A stretch of DNA of 64,000 bases from Sarcodiotheca gaudichaudii (Eukaryota > Rhodophyta > Florideophyceae > Gigartinales > Solieriaceae). The DNA is taken from contig JAUKVZ010000002.1 in assembly GCA_032355985.1 (NCBI GenBank), forward strand, positions 124,001 through 188,000, in the 5' to 3' direction. Under the pieces are notes generated by a model. The model made no database searches. It was not told where the DNA came from and was given only the letters and a program-made list of their open reading frames with translations. This document shows, piece by piece, positions 52,024 through 59,940 of the stretch (positions within the stretch are counted from its first letter, which is position 1; each line of letters begins with the position of its first letter). Position numbers and translations under genes: made by a program.

Positions 52024-54633
52024 ATGCGACTTCGACTTCCAACTCGACCATTCTCAACGAACGGCCCGCGCACGAAGCGCGGCGTTGTGGCGATTCTTGC
52101 CATGATGTTCCTTGTGCTCTTCGGCTCGCTTGCCGCGGCTATGGCCATTGTCAGTCAGGGCAACCTGCAGACGGCTCAGACGCAGCTTCGCGTGCACGAG
52201 GCGCTTGGCGCCGTTGACACCGGACTGACCATCGCGACGGGGCGCCTGCGCCAGGTCACGACTGATCTGCGCATTGAAAAGGGCATTGTCGATCCCGACT
52301 ATGCGATGGATCTGTGGACGGGCTCTTTCAGCGAGGATGATGGCGCGGTGCAGGATCGCGAAGGCGATGCGCAGTCCGACGGCATTGTCGATCTGCTGGC
52401 CGCGATCCACACCGAGGACACCGTCGTCGACGGCATCGATGTGGGGTACACCCCGCTCGAGAACTGGCTCGTCACGAATCCGATTCTGCTCGAATCGAAC
52501 GCCGATGGCGATCCGGTGCGCGCTGCGCAGATTACGTACATCCCGCTGGATGGCCTGGGCAGCGTTCGTGCGATCGTGTCCGGCTACTCATGGGACTACG
52601 CCAGCGAGCGCTGGATCACGCGTTCGGCGCAGCAGGACTTCCGCATCTTCAAGCGTGTTGATCACGCGATTCTCGGCCCGAGCAAGATCATGGTCGGCCG
52701 CAATGTGCAGATCAATGGTCCGCTCGGCGCGACGTTTACGGGCGTCGAGAATGTTGATGGCCATCCGCTCGTCGTCCACTCGGACTTCATGGGTCTGAGT
52801 TCGGAGCTGACGGCGAAGCTCGAAGATCTTTACGCCGCCATTCACGCTGACGATATGGATGGCGACAATCGCCTGCGTTCGGATCACACGATTGAAGCCG
52901 GCGATCTTGCGTCGCTCAACATCGAGGACTACGACGGCGACGGCGACGCTGATCAGGCGTTCGCTGATATCAACGGCGATGGCTCCATCGATGAGTTTGA
53001 TGTGTTCCTGAAGCACTACGACACCGATGGCGACGGCAAGCTCGTGCTTTCCGAGGCGCTGACGGCCGGCACGGCCGCGGCCGGTGAAGAGCCGGAGTTT
53101 GACAGCGTCGATGATGATCTTGCGTACCTGTTGGATTCGGCCATGCCGGATCGCAATGGCGATGGCATCGTCAACTACAAGGACACCGTGCTCGGCTATC
53201 GCGATGGCGTTGTCGATTACAAAGATCGTTACGCCAAGATTCGCGGCTCCGTCGCGTTCCGTGTTGATCGAGGTGACTGGGAGCTGAATGAAGACGCGTA
53301 TGGCGCGGCGCTCTCTGACTATCAGAAGATGGTCGAGGGTGTGATTCGTCCTGACCCGGGCGATCTGCCGGTTCAGTTCAGCGCCGGTGATGAGATTCTG
53401 CCGGACATCGATACGGATACTTTTGATTCGGCCGAGTCCGCGCTGGCGGAGGCCGCCGATGGCGCAGCGTTCGCAACGCAGGCCGGCCTTGACGGCGCGG
53501 CGTTTACGCTGGCGACCAACGCCGATGGCGTCGTGGTCGGTCAGAACTTCAACGCGGGTCTGACGACGATCGTCGAGGCCACGCCGTATGGCGGCAGCGC
53601 TCCGGCGGACTACTACGAGCGTCCCGTGTTCCAGGACATCACGTTCCGCAATGTGGTGATCCCGCGCGGGCTGAATGCTCTGTTTGTTGACTGCACGTTC
53701 ATCGGCGTCACACGCGTCCAGAGCTATGCGGGCAATACGCATGCAAGCTGGCAGTTCTACGGGCAGCAGAACTCGGATCTGACGCTGAAGTATCCCCCGC
53801 CGCCGGCGGAGAGCGAAGCGCAGCTGGATAATGACTACTTCACGGATGACATCATCCAGCCGGAAGATTTTGACATCGAGCGTCTGACCGTCAGCGGCAC
53901 GCCCTATGTAACGACCAAGCCGCTGAGCAACAACGTGCGTTTCCACGACTGCATTTTCGTCGGATCCATCGTGTCTGATCGACCGTCGAACTACACGCAC
54001 ATCCGCAACAAGCTGCAGTTCACGGGCAGCACGAAGTTCTACAAGAAGAACCCGGATGCGCCGGATGATGATGAACTGAATCCGGATGAAGAGGATCTTG
54101 AGGAGATCGCCAAGAGCTCGATGCTGGCGCCTCATTACTCAGTGGATATCGGCAGCAACAACGCTCCGACGACCCAGGATGTGAATCTCAGTGGTCTGGT
54201 CATCGCGGGCGTGCTTGATGTTCGCGGCAACACGACGATTGACGGCGCGCTGCTGCTCACTTTCGAGCCTTCGCTGGCTGATCCTGCGCTGCAGCACTTT
54301 GGTGTGCCCGTGGGCAACCCGGCGCACTTCAACGCCACGCTCGGCTACTTCGGTCCTGAGCAGGGTGATGAGGAAGGCTTCAGCCTTGAGGATCTGAGCG
54401 ATCTCGATGGTGACGGTGTGCTCGACATCGGCTGGGACGCCAACGGAGATGGTTTCCCCGATGAGGGCGCCGATCCGGCGACATCGACGGCCGTGCCGTT
54501 CAACGGATTTGGTCGCGTCGTGCTCAACTGGGATCCGAACCTGATGATGCCCGACGGTCTCATCGCGCCGATTCAGATCCAGCCTGTGGCGACGACGTAT
54601 CGCGAAGGCCGCCTGATTGTGGAGGCTGAGTGA
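52024..54633 (+). CDS. Large PilX-like pilus protein with EF-hand-like repeats
   Basis: An 869-residue protein starting with a PilX-type N-terminus: basic segment, then GVVAILAMMFLVLFGSLAAAMAI (one helix, quoted as AILAMMFLVLFGS) and a long helix with QTAQTQLRVHEALGAVD. Residues about 276-405 hold a row of calcium loops: DDMDGDNRLRSDH, DYDGDGDADQAF, DINGDGSIDEFD, DTDGDGKLVLSE, DRNGDGIVNYKD. Another pair lies near the C-terminus (DLDGDGVLDIGWDANGDGFP). The region after 550 has beta-helix-like repeats (FQDITFRNVVIPRGLNALF, VRFHDCIFVGSIV, LSGLVIAGVLDVRGNTT). The size is far above normal minor pilins; a calcium-modulated tip adhesin like PilY1 is one possibility, but no PilY1 domain is seen. Confidence 0.75.
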   Translation: MRLRLPTRPFSTNGPRTKRGVVAILAMMFLVLFGSLAAAMAIVSQGNLQTAQTQLRVHEALGAVDTGLTIATGRLRQVTTDLRIEKGIVDPDYAMDLWTGSFSEDDGAVQDREGDAQSDGIVDLLAAIHTEDTVVDGIDVGYTPLENWLVTNPILLESNADGDPVRAAQITYIPLDGLGSVRAIVSGYSWDYASERWITRSAQQDFRIFKRVDHAILGPSKIMVGRNVQINGPLGATFTGVENVDGHPLVVHSDFMGLSSELTAKLEDLYAAIHADDMDGDNRLRSDHTIEAGDLASLNIEDYDGDGDADQAFADINGDGSIDEFDVFLKHYDTDGDGKLVLSEALTAGTAAAGEEPEFDSVDDDLAYLLDSAMPDRNGDGIVNYKDTVLGYRDGVVDYKDRYAKIRGSVAFRVDRGDWELNEDAYGAALSDYQKMVEGVIRPDPGDLPVQFSAGDEILPDIDTDTFDSAESALAEAADGAAFATQAGLDGAAFTLATNADGVVVGQNFNAGLTTIVEATPYGGSAPADYYERPVFQDITFRNVVIPRGLNALFVDCTFIGVTRVQSYAGNTHASWQFYGQQNSDLTLKYPPPPAESEAQLDNDYFTDDIIQPEDFDIERLTVSGTPYVTTKPLSNNVRFHDCIFVGSIVSDRPSNYTHIRNKLQFTGSTKFYKKNPDAPDDDELNPDEEDLEEIAKSSMLAPHYSVDIGSNNAPTTQDVNLSGLVIAGVLDVRGNTTIDGALLLTFEPSLADPALQHFGVPVGNPAHFNATLGYFGPEQGDEEGFSLEDLSDLDGDGVLDIGWDANGDGFPDEGADPATSTAVPFNGFGRVVLNWDPNLMMPDGLIAPIQIQPVATTYREGRLIVEAE

Positions 54634-55262
54634 ACATGAAGCGCTTCAGGAAACACAACGCGCGGAACGGGCGGCGCGCTTTCAGCATGGTCGAAATGCT
54701 GATCGCGCTTGCCATCAGCGGCTCGCTCATGGCGGCGACGCTGGCGGCGCTCGATAGCTCGTTCCAGCAGTACAAATCGACGACGGAGTCGGCGTCCACC
54801 CATGTGGTTTCGCGCATCGTCATGCATCGCATGCTTTCGATGATCCGCACGGGCACGGAGTTCGGCCCCTTCCCTGCTGATCCGCTTGATCCGGGTCAGA
54901 ATCCGATCAACTCGGACTTCATCGAGTTCGTCAGCGACAAGGATCTCGACGGCGGCATCACGCGCATCACGCGCATCGAACATCGTCCTTCGGTCGACGA
55001 AGGTCCGAATGATGAGCTGTGGTATGTCGTGGTTCAGCCGACGGATGATGTGGAGACGATCGTCGAGGAGCGCCTGCTTCTGGGCGGCGTCATCGGATGC
55101 CAGTTCAACCTTGAGTACAACGAACAAACATGGTTGCTTGATCGAGCGACCATTGATCTCACTATCGAGCCCAATGACTCCGCCGATCTGACCATCGGTG
55201 GAGAAGCGCCGCCGCAGACGATCCGCCTTGTGGCGTCGGCGGCGCCGAGGCAGACGAGGTGA
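54630..55262 (+). CDS. Type IV minor pilin (PilW/GspJ-like prepilin)
   Basis: A 210-residue prepilin: basic leader (NARNGRRA), then FSMVEMLIALAISGSLMAAT with Glu at +5 and VSRIVMHRMLSMIRTGTEF after the helix. That run of a long alpha-1 with Arg pairs resembles PilW and GspJ. The GTG at 54630 overlaps the preceding stop (GTGA), giving translational coupling; an ATG at 54636 is an alternative. The C-terminal part is beta-rich (ERLLLGGVIGCQFNLEYN). Confidence 0.78.
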   Translation: MNMKRFRKHNARNGRRAFSMVEMLIALAISGSLMAATLAALDSSFQQYKSTTESASTHVVSRIVMHRMLSMIRTGTEFGPFPADPLDPGQNPINSDFIEFVSDKDLDGGITRITRIEHRPSVDEGPNDELWYVVVQPTDDVETIVEERLLLGGVIGCQFNLEYNEQTWLLDRATIDLTIEPNDSADLTIGGEAPPQTIRLVASAAPRQTR

Positions 55263-55284
55263 CCCTCCGCAGGAGGACCCAATC

Positions 55285-55809
55285 ATGACTATCCATCAAG
55301 CCATTTCACGCGCCGGCGCAGGCGCCCGAGGTTCGCGCCGAGGATTCACGCTGGTCGAGATTCTCGTCGTGGTCGTGATTCTCGGCATCCTTGCCGCCGT
55401 TGTCGTCACGAAGTTCGGCGGCGTCGATCTCGAGGCGCGCAGTTCTGCTGCGCAATCCGATCTCAAGCACATGCAGACGCAGGTGATGCTCGCCGCCCAG
55501 GCCAATGGCGGCGCCTTCCCGACGGAGATTACGGACGACGTGCTCGAAAGCTGGTTCGGTCGCGTGCGGCCGCATCCCTTCGGCATGTCGGGGACGGAGC
55601 TCGGCGTCGAGAATGATGAGTCCGGCGATTCGGACATCACACATCCCGAGGACAAGGTGCTGGATGAAGGCTCGTACGGCTGGTGGTACAACCCGGCGAA
55701 CGGCATCATCCGCTCGCGCGTCCCGGATCAGGGTGATGACACGGTGAATCTCGAGCTGTATCGCACCGTCAACATCACCAGCATCGGCAGCCTCGCCGAC
55801 GTCGAGTAG
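55285..55809 (+). CDS. Type IV pilin / GspG-like prepilin
   Basis: A 174-residue prepilin with leader ending GSRRG and helix FTLVEILVVVVILGILAAVVV (Glu at +5), the canonical pilin/GspG form. The body includes SSAAQSDLKHMQTQVMLAAQ and a C-terminal acidic, Trp/Tyr-containing region (EGSYGWWYNPANGIIRS). AGGAGG eight bases before the ATG at 55285 decides the start; the open frame upstream encodes only arginine-rich nonsense. As the last gene of the pilT-C unit it could be the major pilin or another minor one; no other major-pilin candidate is in this cluster. Confidence 0.83.
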   Translation: MTIHQAISRAGAGARGSRRGFTLVEILVVVVILGILAAVVVTKFGGVDLEARSSAAQSDLKHMQTQVMLAAQANGGAFPTEITDDVLESWFGRVRPHPFGMSGTELGVENDESGDSDITHPEDKVLDEGSYGWWYNPANGIIRSRVPDQGDDTVNLELYRTVNITSIGSLADVE

Positions 55810-55869
55810 GGTCACGTCCGGACCGCCTGACGATCGATCCGGCGACGCGACGCTGCCGCGCCGGGCGGG

Positions 55870-55875
55870 TATGAT
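55870..55875 (+). promoter_or_regulatory. Candidate -10 box of tRNA-Ala
   Basis: TATGAT, five of six to TATAAT, ends 12 bases before the tRNA 5' end. No convincing -35 box is found 16-18 bases upstream, and the preceding 60 bases hold no gene. Confidence 0.4.
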
Positions 55876-55887
55876 CCTCGCCCGAGA

Positions 55888-55960
55888 GGGGCGGTAGCTC
55901 AATTGGGAGAGCACTGGCTTTGCAAGCCAGGGGTTGCCGGTTCGATCCCGGTCCGCTCCA
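55888..55960 (+). tRNA. tRNA-Ala (anticodon TGC)
   Basis: A 73-base cloverleaf: acceptor GGGGCGG/CCGCTCC (one G-U pair), D arm GCTC/GAGC with loop AATTGGGA, anticodon stem CTGGC/GCCAG around TTTGCAA (anticodon TGC), variable loop GGGTT, T arm GCCGG/CCGGT around TTCGATC, and discriminator A. The 3' CCA is not encoded. All stems pair as expected. Confidence 0.97.
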
Positions 55961-55977
55961 TTTGTGATCCGTGAATC

Positions 55978-57810
55978 TCAGGGCGTCAGACGGCGCCCGA
56001 AGTTGGAGAGCACGGTCGACAGATCCAGAATGTCGACGTGCCCATCCGCGTTGAGATCGTGGGTTCCGCCTCTGGCGCCCCAGTAGCCGAGGATCGACGC
56101 GAGATCCCGCGCATTGACGACGGCGTCGCCTGTCACATCACCTGGCAAGTATGGAGCGATCTGAAGCTCCGATGACACCATCTCCGTCGGCGGCGCCTTA
56201 TCCGTGCGCTCCCAGAGGTCGTAGAGGATGTCACCCCACTCGTCCGTCTGATTCGCATCACGCAAAGTCTCGATGTAATGACGCGTGACCACGGCGTAGT
56301 ACACGGTCACCCGCATGCGCACGGCGCTCGGCGGCAGTTCAAACCATGTGTCCGCCCAGTGCTGGCCATCGGCGTAGTCCGCGCCGACGACGGGGGCGCC
56401 CGCTTCGGCGAATGCATCGCGATCGTAGCCGCGGGGAGGAATGCGATTGTCCTTGACGATCGTGTCCGCCAGCGCCATGTGCGTCGTGACGCCGGGATCA
56501 AACCCGGTCGCTGCGGCGGCCTCGTCGCTCAGCCCGACGTGCATCTCAAACACCGTGGTCGAATCTTCATCGAGATGCGCTTCGGCCGGATCGTAATGCC
56601 CCCACTCTCGCACGATCTCGCCCTGCGCATCCAGCGCCTGCACGTTCACCCACACGCGTCGACCTTCGATGTGGCCGGTGGGAAGTTTGTGGCCCGTTTC
56701 ATTGATGACTCGCGCCTTCAGGACGCCGCCATGCTGTTCCAGTTCAAGACTGGCGGCGCGCTGGAGCATGGAACGGGCGCGCTCGCGTCCAACTGCGATG
56801 GCGTCGAGATCAACGCCCGGATCATTGAGCGGCCCGTAGTGCTCGGCGATGATCTGTAGCACCCAGTCGGCGGCGCCGGCGAAATCATGCCTCGGCAGGT
56901 CGTCATACTCCGGGCCGAAGAAGCAGGATGCGCCCTGCACGCGCGGCATGTGGCAATCCTGGCATGTGCTGACCGTCGTCACGTTGTAGCCGCCGAATCG
57001 GCCACCGAGATCGACGCCGCCATCGGCGAACGCGCTGAGCTTCCATTCGGTGTACGTCCGCTCAAGCGGGAACTGAGCATGGGGATCGTCACTGGGGCTG
57101 GGCTCGCCGATCGTGTTGTATCGATAGGAGCCATCCGGCTGTTTCGACACGGCGAGATTGCCGACATCATGGCACGAGCCGCAGAATGAGCCGGACCTAT
57201 GAAATGATGACTCGATGACATCGTGCGGCGCAAACTCCGTCGGGCGCGGACCGCGCCGGGTCGCGCTCGGGTCCAGCACGAACATCGCATTGCCGTAGAA
57301 CGAGGGAACATCATCCAGCGCCGCGAGGATCGCTTCATCCTCAGGCGGACTGACGCCCGGCTTGTAGATCGGATCCACCATGGAATGGCAGAAGTGACAA
57401 CTGACGCCTTCATAGTCCTGCGGCGTCAGCGATGCGCCGGTCGGATCATCAACTGATCCGGACACGACGGACATAGGCACATGACATCGCGAGCAGTAGC
57501 TCCCAACCTGCGGCACATCCTGGCGCGCTGTCGCGACCTGCGCGAGATACAGCGGATCTCGCCCTGCCTGCGCCATGAGACTGCCGCGCCACGCCGAATA
57601 GGGCTCCGTCTCTTCAGCGAAGTTGCCGTGGCAGTAGGAGCAAGAGGTTTGACTGAGAAAGCGGTTCGGATCGACGTCGCCGGACTGTGTGCCGGGAACG
57701 TGAAAGTCTTCAGGCGTCATCGGAAGCAGGAGCAGACCACCGGCGATCGACAGCGGCATGACGAGCGAAAGCCCGACGAGCCCCGCGATCACTCCACGGC
57801 CTCCCATCAT
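55978..57810 (-). CDS. Pentahaem c-type cytochrome with C-terminal dockerin domain
   Basis: A 610-residue exported protein. An N-terminal hydrophobic segment (VIAGLVGLSLVMPLSIAGGLLLL, about 7-29, quoted as LVGLSLVMPLSIAGG) is followed by five CXXCH haem sites: CSYCH (57-61), CSRCH (106-110), CHFCH (138-142), CGSCH (210-214) and CQDCH (283-287). The region 350-540 resembles C-terminal domains of cytochrome c554-like multihaem proteins (INETGHKLPTGHIEGRRVWV). The last 50 residues form a dockerin: GDVTGDAVVNARDLASILGYW and DLNADGHVDILDLSTVLSNFG (positions about 560-608). AGGAG precedes two consecutive ATGs (57810, 57807). Cytochrome-dockerin fusion suggests surface electron transfer or surface attachment; this is inference. 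Confidence 0.88.
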   Translation of the reverse strand: MMGGRGVIAGLVGLSLVMPLSIAGGLLLLPMTPEDFHVPGTQSGDVDPNRFLSQTSCSYCHGNFAEETEPYSAWRGSLMAQAGRDPLYLAQVATARQDVPQVGSYCSRCHVPMSVVSGSVDDPTGASLTPQDYEGVSCHFCHSMVDPIYKPGVSPPEDEAILAALDDVPSFYGNAMFVLDPSATRRGPRPTEFAPHDVIESSFHRSGSFCGSCHDVGNLAVSKQPDGSYRYNTIGEPSPSDDPHAQFPLERTYTEWKLSAFADGGVDLGGRFGGYNVTTVSTCQDCHMPRVQGASCFFGPEYDDLPRHDFAGAADWVLQIIAEHYGPLNDPGVDLDAIAVGRERARSMLQRAASLELEQHGGVLKARVINETGHKLPTGHIEGRRVWVNVQALDAQGEIVREWGHYDPAEAHLDEDSTTVFEMHVGLSDEAAAATGFDPGVTTHMALADTIVKDNRIPPRGYDRDAFAEAGAPVVGADYADGQHWADTWFELPPSAVRMRVTVYYAVVTRHYIETLRDANQTDEWGDILYDLWERTDKAPPTEMVSSELQIAPYLPGDVTGDAVVNARDLASILGYWGARGGTHDLNADGHVDILDLSTVLSNFGRRLTP

Positions 57811-57825
57811 CTGCTCCTCTCAAAA

Positions 57826-57851
57826 GCACATTCCTTCCCAGTGGAATGTGC
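57826..57851 (-). promoter_or_regulatory. 9-bp perfect inverted repeat in the cytochrome leader (operator or RNA hairpin)
   Basis: GCACATTCC (57826-57834) and GGAATGTGC (57843-57851) are exact inverse complements separated by eight bases. The site lies about 16 bases upstream of the cytochrome ATG and about 27 bases inside the predicted transcript. A repressor operator or a translation-controlling hairpin are both possible. Confidence 0.55.
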
Positions 57852-57884
57852 CCCGCTTCAAACCTATTGCGGATCGATCTATCC

Positions 57885-57912
57885 TTTATACATCGAGATT
57901 CTCCTGTGGCAA
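57885..57912 (-). promoter_or_regulatory. Sigma-70-like promoter of the cytochrome-dockerin gene
   Basis: On the minus strand TTGCCA (57912-57907, 5 of 6) is followed after 16 bases by TATAAA (57890-57885, 5 of 6). Transcription would begin near 57878, giving a leader of about 70 bases that includes the 9-bp inverted repeat. Confidence 0.6.
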
Positions 57913-57988
57913 GCAATTCCCGTCCATCCAGCCCGGTTTCCTGAGCATCGGGGTCGGCGTGTCCGGCACAGGTTCGCTGTTTTGACGC

Positions 57989-59101
57989 TCAGTCCGCGAA
58001 TGTCGCAAGATCCGATGCGAGGGTCGAAATCGCCCTCTTGAGCACCTCGATGGATCGCAGGTATTCGGCGATCTCGATGCGTTCCTCGGGTGTGTGATCG
58101 AGGCCGCTGTCGCCGGGGCCGTAGGCGGCGATGGGGCAGCCCCAGGTGGGGCCGACGACATTCATGTCCGCTGTGCCGGTCTTGAGCTTGGGCCTGGGCC
58201 TGGCGCCTTGCTCGCGGATGGCGCCGCTGATGGCGCATACGACCGGATCGCTGCGCGTGGTCATGTGCGCCGGGATGTGGCCGTCGAATCGAAGTTCGCA
58301 GCCTCGAACATCGACGGCGCGTATGGCGGCTTCCACTTCGTGCGGCTGGATCCAGTCGGGAATGCGGAAGCCGGCGCTGAGCCGAGCGGTGTCGTGCAGG
58401 CCGTCGGCAGCGCTGGTGATCGAAAGCAGTGTCGCCTGCACCTGATCAATCACGCGCTCGCGGCCTTCATTGAGCCCTTCGATGACGCGCACGGCGTCCG
58501 CCCACATCGCCACAAGGGCATCGCTTGCTGAACCTTCCGGCCCGGCGCTGTGCGCGCCTTCCTTGACGATGGATGCATCCAGCACGAGTCGTCCCTTGTA
58601 GCCGAGGGCGACACCATCCCAGCCGCTGGGTTCTCCGATGACGCAGGCATCGGGCTGGAATCGATCGCGGATGGCGCATGCGCCGGGCGAGTTGGCGGAT
58701 TCCTCCCCCACTGCTGCGCCGACGACGATCGACACGTCATCCGGCACATCAGCCGAAGCCGCGGCGAGGAGCATGGCGCAGAGCGGTCCCTTGGCATCGA
58801 CGGCGCCGCGTCCGTGAAGCACGCCATCTTCCAGGCGCACGGGAATCTCGCCGGGAAAAGTGTCGATGTGTCCGAGCAGCATGATCTGTTGCGATGCGCC
58901 CTCGCGCGGACCACGAAACACCAGTCCGCTGCCCGCTTCGTCGATCTCCGCGTCCAGCCCGAGTGAGCGGGCCATGTCGACGAAGACATCGACGGCGGCG
59001 CTTTCCTCATGGGAGAGGCTGGGCGTGGCGACGAGGCGATGGAGGAAATCCGTCGCCGCCTGATCGGTGACCTGGGTCGATTCGTGCAATCGGGCGTTCA
59101 T
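57989..59101 (-). CDS. lysK: [LysW]-lysine/ornithine hydrolase LysK
   Basis: LysK releases the amino acid from its carrier protein LysW in the last step of the pathway. The 370-residue M20 metallopeptidase-family protein has the first metal motif LLGHIDTFPGEIPVR (about 79-93), the bridging aspartate in GRGAVDAKGPLCAML (about 102-116), the general-base pair VGEESANSPG (about 138) and VIGEPSGWDGVALGYKGRL. These GHIDTFPG and GEPSGWD blocks fit LysK better than ArgE or DapE. It overlaps lysZ by 4 bases and is the last gene of the operon. Confidence 0.88.
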   Translation of the reverse strand: MNARLHESTQVTDQAATDFLHRLVATPSLSHEESAAVDVFVDMARSLGLDAEIDEAGSGLVFRGPREGASQQIMLLGHIDTFPGEIPVRLEDGVLHGRGAVDAKGPLCAMLLAAASADVPDDVSIVVGAAVGEESANSPGACAIRDRFQPDACVIGEPSGWDGVALGYKGRLVLDASIVKEGAHSAGPEGSASDALVAMWADAVRVIEGLNEGRERVIDQVQATLLSITSAADGLHDTARLSAGFRIPDWIQPHEVEAAIRAVDVRGCELRFDGHIPAHMTTRSDPVVCAISGAIREQGARPRPKLKTGTADMNVVGPTWGCPIAAYGPGDSGLDHTPEERIEIAEYLRSIEVLKRAISTLASDLATFAD

Positions 59102-59922
59102 ACCGCCATCCCTTCAAACACCGTTCCGGCGCCTTCGCGCGCCTGGCCAATTGCGTTCGGTCCCTGCGCCGAGCCGATGACAACGCGTTCGACGCCCTGG
59201 CTGATGGCTTCCTCGGCGGCGAGGATCTTGTTCTTCATGCGACCGGCGCCGGCTTCGCGCACGACGTCGATGCCGACTTCGGCGGCGCTCGTGATCACGC
59301 TCGTCGGATCACTGACATCACTGAGCACGCCGGGAATGTTGGAAAGGAGCAGCAGCTCGCGAGCGTGCAGCGCGCCGGCCGTGATGGCCGCAGCGCGATC
59401 CGCATCGACGTTGATCGCCTGGCCATCCACGGTCACTGCCGGGGGCGTCAGCACGGGCGTGCGTCCGCTTTCCAGCAGCAGGTCAAGGAGATCGGTGCTG
59501 ACGCGCGTCACGCGACCGGAGAGATCATCACGGATGATCACCGTCTCGCCATCTTCGACGGAGCGAATGGCCTTCTTGCGCTCGCCTTCCCAGATGCCGC
59601 CATCGATGCCGGACAGACCGACCGCATCGATGCCCTGTGATCGCAGGGATTCGACGACGCGCTTGTTGATCAGGCCGCAGTACGCCATGCAAAAGATGTC
59701 CAGCGTGCGCCGATCGGTGCGGCGGCTGGTGTGTCCGGAGGGGCTGGTGATGGTCTGCGGGGGATGGCCGAGCTGCGCCGAGAGCACGTTCGTCTCATGC
59801 GAGCCGCCATGCACAAGCACGACGCTCTGACCGGAACGAACGAGTTCGGCGACTTCAAGCACGATCGAATCGAGTTCGATGCCTTCGCCGCCGCCCACCT
59901 TGATGACTGTGTCCACGCGCAT
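59098..59922 (-). CDS. lysZ: [LysW]-aminoadipate/glutamate kinase LysZ
   Basis: This kinase phosphorylates the side-chain carboxylate of the LysW-bound substrate. The 274-residue amino-acid kinase has TVIKVGGGEGIE at the N-terminus, SVVLVHGGSHETN (about 34-46), a substrate region with DIFCMAYCGLINKRVVESL, and PPAVTVDGQAINVDADRAAAITAG (about 163-186). GAGRMKNKILAAEEAI near the end carries the ATP-site lysine. It resembles ArgB but the neighbours identify it as the LysW-type enzyme. It lies 18 bases after lysY. Confidence 0.9.
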   Translation of the reverse strand: MRVDTVIKVGGGEGIELDSIVLEVAELVRSGQSVVLVHGGSHETNVLSAQLGHPPQTITSPSGHTSRRTDRRTLDIFCMAYCGLINKRVVESLRSQGIDAVGLSGIDGGIWEGERKKAIRSVEDGETVIIRDDLSGRVTRVSTDLLDLLLESGRTPVLTPPAVTVDGQAINVDADRAAAITAGALHARELLLLSNIPGVLSDVSDPTSVITSAAEVGIDVVREAGAGRMKNKILAAEEAISQGVERVVIGSAQGPNAIGQAREGAGTVFEGMAV

Positions 59923-59940
59923 GTCGCGTTGCTTCCTTTC

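Noticed and set aside
52588-54135. 515-codon minus-strand ORF
   Set aside because: Antisense to the PilX-like gene, whose membrane helix and calcium loops show the real frame.
57481-58041. 186-codon plus-strand ORF
   Set aside because: Antisense to the haem-binding N-terminus of the cytochrome and across its promoter; no coding signature.
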